Assembly: GCA_016708785.1 (NCBI GenBank)
Contig: JADJFC010000002.1
Coordinates: 434,001-498,000 of the forward strand
DNA from: Bacteroidota bacterium
Lineage (GTDB): Bacteria; Bacteroidota; Bacteroidia; AKYH767-A; 2013-40CM-41-45
Direction: 5' to 3'
Length of the DNA: 64,000 nucleotides
The notes beneath the pieces were generated by a model. It saw only the letters and a list, made by a program, of their open reading frames with translations. It made no database searches and was not told where the DNA came from. Made by a program: the position numbers and the translations under genes. Below are positions 56,741 through 64,000 of this stretch, piece by piece (positions within the stretch are counted from its first letter, which is position 1; every line of letters begins with the position of its first letter).

Positions 56741-57624
56741 TTAATGTTATTCATTTTAGTCTCCACATTCTTCACTACTTCCTTTTGTTGATCTACCAAC
56801 TTTTGAGCTTCAGGAATTTTTTCATCGGTGTTTAAAGCGATCTTTTTTTCATTCGCACGGTTTTCACTTTCCAGATCATCGATCTTTTTCAGCAATGAAT
56901 CTTTATTGTCTTGAAGTTTACTTTTTTCTTTTTCTAACTGCTTCAATTGTTTTTGTTCTTTGCTTTTTTGATCATCAGAACCGACATAATTATTCAATCG
57001 TTTCTTTTGTTCAAAAATGGAATTCGATTTCAATTCCTGCTCTTGTTCATTCGACTTTATTTCATCTTTCTTTCTATCGATTGCACGCTCATTGTCTTTA
57101 ATTTCTTTACGGATGTCTTCGTTTTCTTCATCGAGTAGAGTTACCTTTTTCTGTAGAGTACTTAGTTTATTTTGTTCTTCAAGTAATTCATCATTTACGG
57201 CATTCTTATACTCATTAATTCCAAACGTGCGAAGAAGTCGGCTTGCAGCAGAAGCTGCTTCACTATTTTTTTCTGAGCTAAGAAACGATGAATCCGACAT
57301 CATTAAAAAGACAGATAATTTAACTTTTGTTTCTCCGGCGTTGAGCGTACTGAAAACGGTGATCGAATCTGCACTTACAGTTTGGATAGGACCTTTTGAT
57401 AAAGTGATTTCGCCGTTCTTGTCTGTAATCGTTCTCTTGTTTTGCTTTTTCAAATAGGTTTTCCAATTTGATTGAACTTTCTTAAGATCTGCTTGGGGAA
57501 TTTCAATTACAAATGCATTCTTATTTCCAAGTGAAAATGATCGATTCAATTCTTCAACTTTCAATGTATCTTGAGCATTACAAAAATTTGTTGTCAGAAA
57601 TAAGGCAAATAGTAGTTTTTTCAT
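56737..57624 (-). CDS. Exported coiled-coil protein of unknown function
   Basis: 295 residues with a signal peptide (MKKLLFALFLTTNFCNA-QDT). A small beta-rich domain (about 25-115, 'GNKNAFVIEIPQADLKKVQ', 'VSADSITVFSTLNAGETKVK') precedes a long charged coiled coil from about 145 to the end ('EEQNKLSTLQKKVTLLDEEN', 'RAIDRKKDEIKSNEQEQEL'). It is periplasmic. It overlaps trmD by 4 bp and is therefore the first gene of a gene-trmD-rplS operon; the link to translation is probably only genomic. Confidence 0.8.
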   Translation of the reverse strand: MKKLLFALFLTTNFCNAQDTLKVEELNRSFSLGNKNAFVIEIPQADLKKVQSNWKTYLKKQNKRTITDKNGEITLSKGPIQTVSADSITVFSTLNAGETKVKLSVFLMMSDSSFLSSEKNSEAASAASRLLRTFGINEYKNAVNDELLEEQNKLSTLQKKVTLLDEENEDIRKEIKDNERAIDRKKDEIKSNEQEQELKSNSIFEQKKRLNNYVGSDDQKSKEQKQLKQLEKEKSKLQDNKDSLLKKIDDLESENRANEKKIALNTDEKIPEAQKLVDQQKEVVKNVETKMNNIK

Positions 57625-57743
57625 AATAAATGGATTTTTCTGTGGAATAACCTTTTAGCGATTATTAATGGTTTTAGTGATAAAAATAGGCATTTTAATG
57701 AGGTGAAAAGGTAATTTTCTCTTCGAATTCGGAAATGAAAGTT

Positions 57744-57752
57744 TACATTTGC
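57744..57752 (+). promoter_or_regulatory. Putative -7 promoter element of the dehydrogenase gene
   Basis: tacatttgc is an exact Bacteroidota -7 match. It would make transcripts start near 57757, so the ATG at 57771 rather than the in-frame ATG at 57735 must be the start codon. Confidence 0.6.
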
Positions 57753-57770
57753 CCCCGTTTAAAAGCAATT

Positions 57771-58991
57771 ATGAAGAAGTTAAAGGTTGGAATTATAAGA
57801 GAAGGGAAAGTGCCTCACGACAAGCGTGTTGCCTTTACCCCGGAGCAATGTGCGCAGATTTCCCAAGAATACCCGAATGTTGAATTAGTCGTTCAACCAA
57901 GTGAGTGGCGGTCATTTAAAGATGCAGAATACAGTAACGTCGGCATCAAATTGTCAGAAGACGTATCTGATTGTGATATCTTGATTGGTATCAAAGAGGT
58001 GCCTAAAACCGAACTGATTCCAAATAAAAAGTACCTTTTCTTCTCTCATACCATCAAAAAGCAAGCGCACAATCGTTCACTTCTGCAGACAATGATGCAA
58101 AAGGGAATTACGATGGTTGATTATGAATGTCTGGTCGACAAAAACGACAATCGCATCATTGGTTTCGGTCGTTACGCCGGAATAGTTGGTGCATACAATG
58201 GCATCAGGGCATATGGATTGAAATATAAAATGTTCGATCTAAAACCTGCTCATCTTTGTCATGATAAAAAAGAACTATTCTCTGAGTTAGATAAAGTTAA
58301 TTTGCCGAACATCAAAGTTGTCGTTACCGGCGGAGGCAGAGTAGCGAACGGTGCCTGTGAAACAATGGGTGCTATGAATCTCAGAAAAGTTACTCCATAC
58401 GAATTTCTGAATTACACTTTCCGCGAACCTGTTTATGTCCAATTGCATTCACACGATTATTTTGAGGCCAAAGATGGTTCGCCATTCAGCAGTTACGATT
58501 TTCATCATCATCCTGAAAATTACCGCTGCATCTTCAGTGATCCGCACAGTTATGCCTCAGTTACCGATCTGCTTGTACATGCAACATTCTGGGATCCTCG
58601 CGCTGATATAATGTTCTCCAAAGCTAGAATGCGTGACCCTGATTTCCGAATCAGTGTGATCGCAGATGTTACTTGTGATATCGATGGAAGTATTCCTTCG
58701 ACAACAAAGGCTAGTACGATAGAGGACAAGTTCTATGGTTACAATCCATTGACAGAAGAAATAATCGGTTCATTCGACAAAGAAGCGATAACCATTATGG
58801 CCGTCGACAATCTCCCATGCGAACTACCGCGTGATGCTTCCGATGGTTTCGGAAAACATTTGATCGAAAGATTATTACCTTCACTCTTCGGAGACGAAGA
58901 TCATTCAATTATCGATCGCGCTTCTATTCTCAGAGACGGAAAACTTACTAGCCGTTTTGAATATTTGAAAGATTATGCTTCTCTTGTATAA
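57771..58991 (+). CDS. Saccharopine/alanine dehydrogenase-like NAD(P)-binding enzyme
   Basis: 406 residues of the alanine-dehydrogenase/PNT-lysine-ketoglutarate-reductase superfamily. The N-terminal substrate domain has 'VGIIREGKVPHDKRVAFTPE' and 'DCDILIGIKEVPKTELIPNK' followed by 'YLFFSHTIKKQAHN'. The Rossmann domain has 'IKVVVTGGGRVANGACETM' (GxGxxxxG-like). The C-terminus has 'FRISVIADVTCDIDGSIPST' and 'MAVDNLPCELPRDASDGFG'. These match the NAD+ saccharopine dehydrogenase (L-lysine forming) group found in several Bacteroidota, though a related dehydrogenase is possible. Confidence 0.8.
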   Translation: MKKLKVGIIREGKVPHDKRVAFTPEQCAQISQEYPNVELVVQPSEWRSFKDAEYSNVGIKLSEDVSDCDILIGIKEVPKTELIPNKKYLFFSHTIKKQAHNRSLLQTMMQKGITMVDYECLVDKNDNRIIGFGRYAGIVGAYNGIRAYGLKYKMFDLKPAHLCHDKKELFSELDKVNLPNIKVVVTGGGRVANGACETMGAMNLRKVTPYEFLNYTFREPVYVQLHSHDYFEAKDGSPFSSYDFHHHPENYRCIFSDPHSYASVTDLLVHATFWDPRADIMFSKARMRDPDFRISVIADVTCDIDGSIPSTTKASTIEDKFYGYNPLTEEIIGSFDKEAITIMAVDNLPCELPRDASDGFGKHLIERLLPSLFGDEDHSIIDRASILRDGKLTSRFEYLKDYASLV

Positions 58992-58998
58992 TAAATAA

Positions 58999-59076
58999 GT
59001 TTTTCGTTTTCCGTTTTTCGAAAATCAGCATTTTGTTGATCGAAAAGCGAAAAGCGAAAAACGAAAAACGAAAAAA
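58999..59076. repeat. Phrase hairpin (tttttcg) immediately before rpe
   Basis: The left arm 58999-59021 has tttttcg/ttttccg units and the right arm 59039-59076 has cgaaaag/cgaaaaac units, giving imperfect complementarity around a short loop. The right arm runs directly up to the rpe ATG (59077), so it would hold the translation start region in a stem. The same phrase occurs at 28306-28347. Confidence 0.8.
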
Positions 59077-59733
59077 ATGTCAGTAATCATAGCCCCCAGC
59101 GTCCTCTCCGCCGATTTTGCAAATCTGCAACGCGATATTGAAATGATCAACAACAGTGAAGCCGATTGGTTTCATGTGGATGTGATGGACGGCGTTTTTG
59201 TACCAAATATTTCATTTGGTTTTCCGGTGATCTCTGCAATTAAGAGACATGCAAAGAAACCATTGGATGTACATTTAATGATCGTTCAACCCGAGCGCTA
59301 CATTCAACAATTTAAAGATGCCGGAGCAGATATACTTTCTGTTCACATTGAAGCATCAACACATTTACATCGTTCCATTCAACAGATCAAGCAAGTCGGA
59401 ATGCAAGCCGGAGTGGCTATCAATCCGCATACACCAGTTTCGTCATTGAGCGAAGTCATCGCTGACATTGATCTGATATGTATGATGAGTGTGAATCCCG
59501 GTTTCGGCGGACAAAAATTTATTGAACGCACGTATGCAAAGATCTCCGAATTGAAAGAGATGATACTCAAATCAAATTCGAAAGCAAAAATTGAAATTGA
59601 TGGGGGAGTGGATTTGAAAAATGCTTCTGCACTTTTGAAAGCTGGAGCGGATGTTTTTGTGGCGGGGAATACGGTTTTTTCGAGTAAGGATCCGGTGGAG
59701 ACGATTCGAGTGCTTAAGGCTACTACTGTTTAG
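59077..59733 (+). CDS. rpe: Ribulose-phosphate 3-epimerase
   Basis: Interconverts ribulose 5-phosphate and xylulose 5-phosphate in the pentose phosphate pathway. A 218-residue TIM barrel: 'IAPSVLSADFANLQRDI', 'DWFHVDVMDGVFVPNISFG' (metal ligands), 'PLDVHLMIVQPERYI', 'GVAINPHTPVSSL', 'MMSVNPGFGGQKFI' and the phosphate site 'EIDGGVDLKNA' with 'GADVFVAGNTVF'. Complete and canonical. Confidence 0.97.
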   Translation: MSVIIAPSVLSADFANLQRDIEMINNSEADWFHVDVMDGVFVPNISFGFPVISAIKRHAKKPLDVHLMIVQPERYIQQFKDAGADILSVHIEASTHLHRSIQQIKQVGMQAGVAINPHTPVSSLSEVIADIDLICMMSVNPGFGGQKFIERTYAKISELKEMILKSNSKAKIEIDGGVDLKNASALLKAGADVFVAGNTVFSSKDPVETIRVLKATTV

Positions 59734-59741
59734 TTTTTTTA

Positions 59742-59841
59742 TGTGGATTAAAAATCCACAGCACGTTTGTTCCGGATTATAAATCCGGAACGGCTAGGAA
59801 TCCACAGCGCGGGAATTCCTGAATATAAATCCGAAACGGCT
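59742..59841. repeat. Palindrome array between rpe and the T9SS gene
   Basis: Three palindromes in a row: tgtggattaaaaatccaca (59742-59760), a 23-bp palindrome gttccggatt…aatccggaac (59769-59791) followed by ggct, and a degraded copy of the latter (59812-59841). The first two and their spacing recur at 63830-63879, on the other side of the T9SS gene. Confidence 0.85.
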
Positions 59842-59866
59842 GGTAATTCGGTACCGCAGGCAATTC

Positions 59867-59932
59867 ATAATTGTTCCCGATGAAGCTGGGCGGAATTTTA
59901 AAATTCCGCCCAGCTTCATCGGGAACAATTAT
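59867..59932. repeat. Perfect 66-bp palindrome with REP-like core
   Basis: Arms 59867-59899 and 59900-59932 are exact reverse complements, no spacer. The inner 36 bp (gaagctgggcggaatttt and its complement) equal the core of the palindrome at 33542-33615; the outer 15 bp on each side are different but equally perfect. It ends 30 bp from the T9SS gene stop and could terminate its transcript. Confidence 0.95.
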
Positions 59933-59962
59933 ATCTCACTGCAAGTTCTTCGTGCTTTCAAT

Positions 59963-62900
59963 TTATTGCTGTACTACAATTCTTTCGTAATAAATATTTT
60001 CGCCTAATCGTACAGTTAAGAAATATATTCCTGAAGAAAATTTATCGGAAATATCGATTGTAAAAGATTTCTCTTTCGTGTTAAATTGAAGAAGACTTCT
60101 TCCTGTGTAGTCGAGAACAACGATTGATTTATTGCCTTCAGATGTTTCAACTTTGAATTTTCCTGTGGATGGATTTGGATACACTTTCAGGAATTCGGAA
60201 TTGTTATCTGATAATCCTGTATAAACAAATGGAAAGGCAAAAGAAGTAAATATACAACCGGTAGAATCTGTAATCCTTACTTTATAATCACCCGTTGCAA
60301 CCGGAATGTATGATTGACTTGTTGCACCGGGAATAACTTGGTTGTTTAGAAACCACAGATAGGAAACAGCAGGTGATGAAGTTAATTGTGGCCATGCATA
60401 CGTAATTGATGGTGGAGTACCTGTAATTTGAAATTGATTACTCGCAACGGAATCACTTATTGAACATGCCGAATTACTATTTAATGTTGCGGAAATTACA
60501 TCATTGAAAAATACTCCATTGAAGTCAACGGTATCTGAACTGGTTGCAATCCATGATCCGTTAAGATACCAGGTAACGATCGGATTAGTCCCCTGGTTTT
60601 GCATTGTTGACGTAAAAGAAATTCTGCCGGAACAAAAATCGGAAACAGGAAAAATATTTATTGCCGGTGTTTCCGGCGTGCAGATTCTAATCCATGCTGC
60701 ATTTGCATTAATTGGATTGTTGTTGTCAAAATATATTTGTGCTGTATTATTGATCGATGTTCCTTGTGGAGTAATCGACTTGACTTTAAGGCTGAATTCA
60801 ACATAACCGTGACTATTGGTTTCATCTACATTGCTGTCCGGTAAAAGATTGGATCGAAAAGCCATGTCAATTCATTATCTTGAATCGAAAAATTATATGG
60901 ATGTGAAGATGAAATGAGTTGAATAGTTGTCGGATCAAAATAATAATCCAGGTTGTCAATAATTTTGACAAAATATGCAGTGTCATTTCCTGTATTTTGA
61001 AAGTCTATTCTGTATGTAATTCTTTCGTTTGGATCAACTATGTGGTTTGTACCAAAACCCATCGGAGTAACTGACTTCGCATTTGGATCATAAGAATTAA
61101 AAATACGCGCACAATATGTTTTGTGGAATGGCACTGAGTTGTCACGAGGCGATTGAAGAATATAATTGAGAGAATAATTTGTTCCGGATTGCAACACTCC
61201 ACATCGTTCCACATTTGCATCCGGAGTTCCAGCTGTCGGAAATGAATCTCTCTGATCAACTTCAAGCCTGTAAGTTCTTCCATCACTAGAAAAACAGAGT
61301 GTCGTATCTCCACCTGATAGCAATTGAAAAGCTCCCTGCTGTATTAATAAATTGTTTGCATATAATCTCCATTCAGATGGAAGATCCATATCACTTCCAG
61401 CATCAGCGATGTTGTAAATATTGAAACATGCTGAATCGTTTTCACACGCTGAAACTACACGTACGTAACTTCCATCCCATGAACTAGACGGCTCTAATGA
61501 ACAAAAATTAACTGGGCTGATATCTGCATCCATACATAAAGTTGCATTTTGAAGCGCATTAGGATCACAGATCACCTCAGCTGAAACACTAAAACTTTCG
61601 ATTCCACAAATAGAAATAGGAGGTAGTGAAAATTGATATGTATTATCCGGAAGTGTTGTAAAAGATTGGGCTGATGTAATATTGATCAGCTCAGGAGGTA
61701 GGCGAAGATTTACAATCGGATTATTCTCGTCAACAGAACCTTCGTTATAATAAGATACATTAATTGATGCAGGGTCACATGGTCTTAATCGAGATGAGGA
61801 AACATTTACTCGTAACCTGTTACAATTATATTTTATTTTGAATCCTAAATCATTTCCTGTAACAGTGTCACCATAAGTAGATACATAAACATGGATTACT
61901 CCTGAATCAGGACAAGAATACTCAAATATGTTTGAAGGATTAATTATTGAAATTCTGTAATTACCTGTATCAACAGGAATGTCATAATTTCCTGCACTAT
62001 CCGTATTCAATGTAATGTTATAGCTCTGTCGTTCAAGTTTTATCAAAAAAGGAGATTGTCCATACATTCCCAGATTTCGATCTGCATTATTAAATACGCA
62101 ATCAGAATCCATGTCGAGATAAATATGACCACGAATTCTAGTAAGACCGGTTAAAGTCAGTTGAACATTATCAGAAACCATACTGCAAGCATAATAGGAT
62201 TCCACCCTATAAGTTCCAGATTCAATTGCAATAAAATTCGGATTGCCGATAGAGATTGAAGTGTCATTTCTAAACCATTCGTAATTTGAATAGCCTGGAG
62301 TTGCCATCAACATTACTGGGCATCCATTGCATAAAGTTGTATCGAAAGTAATATTTAGTTTAACGTCAGGTTCTACGATAAAAGTTGTAGATGCACTTTG
62401 TCCGGTGCTATCTGTAATTGTAATAGTGTACTGAATAGAATCATGAAAAGTTATTATTGGATTTAAAATGGAATCAGAACTTAATCCTATTGAAGGACTC
62501 CAATTAATAGAAATAGGGCCGCAAGCTCCTGAAATCAATGGATATGAAAAAACGGAGCCTCCTTGACAAGTGATGTTTGTATAATCTTCAATTGGAATAT
62601 AATCTATTGCTAAACCATTAACATTTGAATATGTAAAAGTTGTCCTGGAGTTACGATCGGATACTCCTGAACTGGAACTGGAAGAATATTCCAATGGATT
62701 TCCGAGGCTATCGTAATTATTACTTGAACCGGAACTCGAAGTTGATGAATTAGTTGAACTACTTCTCCGAAGTAAAATTCCTGCACTATCATATATGAAA
62801 TTTTCCGTGTAAGAATAGCTTGCGAATACATGATTTTGTACAATTTTCAAATTATTATGAAAATAATTCCAATTAGTGGTTTCAGTATCAGGATTTCCAA

Positions 62901-63684
62901 AACTTGAAATCTGAACCAAAATTCTAACATTGTTCAATGTATCAATGTAATATTTGTTGGTATCTCCTGATGCATACATATATCTTTCCAATTCTGCTAA
63001 ATAGGAGGTTTGATCGTAAGCACCTTCAAGACTATCCACCCAAGTATTCAAACCGATATTCCATTTTTGAATATACAGGGAATCACGGTTCCCGGAAGGT
63101 AAATATGTTATCAGATATTGTTCTTCATTGACCCAGTTGCCTGCAGAATAAACTTGTTGTTGAAAAGAGATTTGTTGATTCCCTGTGTAGGAATAATTTT
63201 TCTGGCGAATATTTCCTGTTGAATCAGATATAAGATAATTTAGAATTTGGTCAGATCCATTATATGTCCAAACTTCACTCTTTGATATCATCCATGCACT
63301 ACCATTCCAATGTGAATTGATCCTTGAAAGTGGTTTGTTGTTCAGGTTATAGGTAAATACAATTTTATTTAGATCGGAATATCCAATACCGGTACCTTGC
63401 ATTTCTTTATATTCCAAAGTGTCATTATTCGCATTGTATGATAAAAGTCTTCTGACAAAATTACCGTTTGTTCGAACCGGGTTTGGGTTGTTAATTAAAT
63501 CAATAAAAGTGTTGTAGACTTTTCCATTTGTAAGGTCAAACGAATCGATCGAAATAGTTCTTGTAAAATCACCATTGTCGTTTTCGAAATAAGTTTTCGC
63601 AACCACTGAATCATTTCCGCATTGCGAAAATCCGAGTGTTGTGCTGAAAATTAATAACGTAGCAAAAAGTAGAATTTTATTCAT
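59963..63684 (-). CDS. Giant T9SS protein with YD/RHS-like and PKD-like domains, one frameshift
   Basis: A secreted protein of about 1240 residues. The signal peptide (MNKILLFATLLIFSTTLGFS-QCG) is followed by RHS/YD-like strands ('VYNTFIDLINNPNPV', 'YNANNDTLEYKE', 'YDSAGILLRRSSSTNSST', a serine-rich stretch at about 310-345). PKD/Ig-like domains ('GPISINWSPSIGLSSDSILN', 'IEPDVKLNITF-like') and DUF7619-like domains ('YRIDFQNTGNDTAYFVKIID', 'FDPTTIQLISSSHPYNF') follow, then the T9SS sorting domain ('FLKVYPNPSTGKFKVET', 'FSSGIYFLTVRLGENIYYE'). The frame breaks at about 60855 and is repaired by one extra base (ILLPDSNVDE restored). It is flanked on both sides by the palindrome cassettes. Confidence 0.85.
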
Positions 63685-64000
63685 CGTGGTTTAATTAAAT
63701 CTTTAGATATCCTTTAGGTGGAAAGATAGTAATTTAACCGTCACAATAATTTCGGGAGTTGATAATTTTGGTAAATGATGGATATTATAGTGTAAGCGGA
63801 ATATTGCATTGAGAAGGTGAGTTTCGAAGTGTGGATTAAAAATCCACAGTACGGTAGTTCCGGATTATAAATCCGGAACGGCTGTAAAATTTTAAAATTC
63901 CGCCCAGCTTCGTGGATTTGTTCATTAACCTTCGAATTACGAATCTCAATTTATGTTCAACCAATCATGCCATTCGAATACTAAAGCCACAAAAAAAAGC
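63685..64000. other. Gene-free region upstream of the T9SS gene
   Basis: 316 bp containing the palindrome array 63830-63911; a further ttcgaattacgaatctc phrase sits at 63935-63951. No ORF was seen, and the window ends here. Confidence 0.75.
63830..63911. repeat. Palindrome array with half REP core
   Basis: tgtggattaaaaatccaca (63830-63848), the 23-bp palindrome (63857-63879) plus ggct, as at 59742-59795, followed by aaaatttt and only the right half of the 36-bp core (63894-63911). It is the same module order as downstream of the T9SS gene but with one palindrome halved. Confidence 0.85.

Noticed and set aside
57017..57457. 146-codon plus-strand frame
   Set aside because: Antisense of a coiled-coil gene; low-complexity Ser/Phe composition.

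Overview
The window comes from the chromosome of a Bacteroidota bacterium, probably an environmental, gliding or particle-associated member of the Sphingobacteriia/Chitinophagia/Flavobacteriia type. The evidence is a PorQ-type component of the type IX secretion system (T9SS), six large secreted proteins ending in T9SS type A sorting domains, TAnnTTTG-type -7 promoter elements, few Shine-Dalgarno sites, a GWxTD-domain protein, and low GC. No prophage, conjugative element, CRISPR array or rRNA operon was seen.

Layout. 1-4974 (minus) holds a three-gene locus of a small membrane protein, a very large T9SS cargo and a membrane-anchored partial protein. 5195-6382 is a sigma-54 activator without a DNA-binding domain. 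6484-7635 is an uncharacterised exported protein. 7781-15935 (minus) is a probable six-gene operon: hybrid histidine kinase, receiver-only regulator, YaiO-like outer-membrane barrel, CotH-like kinase, membrane HEAT-repeat protein and PgaC-like glycosyltransferase. It looks like a two-component-controlled exopolysaccharide synthesis and export machine. 16291-22744 (minus) carries an outer-membrane EF-hand/TSP3 protein, a SPOR protein, a LOG-family protein and uvrA. 22975-33445 (plus) is mostly housekeeping: porQ, cmk, ispH, rpsA, a DUF1569 protein, pyrR, pyrB, a STAS protein, a small T9SS cargo and RNase Z. 33787-40250 has a second TPR hybrid kinase, two GT2 glycosyltransferases and a GWxTD protein. 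40708-50036 is accessory: a fibronectin/phosphoesterase cargo, an unknown GNAT-like gene facing a 2OG-oxygenase-like gene, an SRPBCC protein, a propeller-type cargo and a damaged hicAB toxin-antitoxin pair. 50225-59733 has tRNA-Ser(UGA), an MFS transporter, a CoA-binding protein, a sortilin-like T9SS cargo, rplS, trmD, a coiled-coil exported protein, a saccharopine/alanine-dehydrogenase-like enzyme and rpe. 59963-63684 is a last giant T9SS cargo.

Two window-wide features stand out. First, about 20 single-base (rarely two-base) frameshifts break a dozen or more otherwise intact genes, including housekeeping uvrA and ispH. Most can be repaired by changing one base, often in a short homopolymer, which is the signature of residual long-read sequencing error rather than gene decay. 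I annotate those genes over their full span. Second, the intergenic DNA is crowded with inverted repeats of two kinds. One kind, which I call phrase hairpins, has arms made of degenerate tandem 6-8-mers, with a different phrase at different loci, usually placed directly after stop codons. The other kind is REP-like perfect palindromes and palindrome cassettes that share a conserved core but have locus-specific, still perfectly complementary outer arms. These repeats are the best candidates here for something undescribed.
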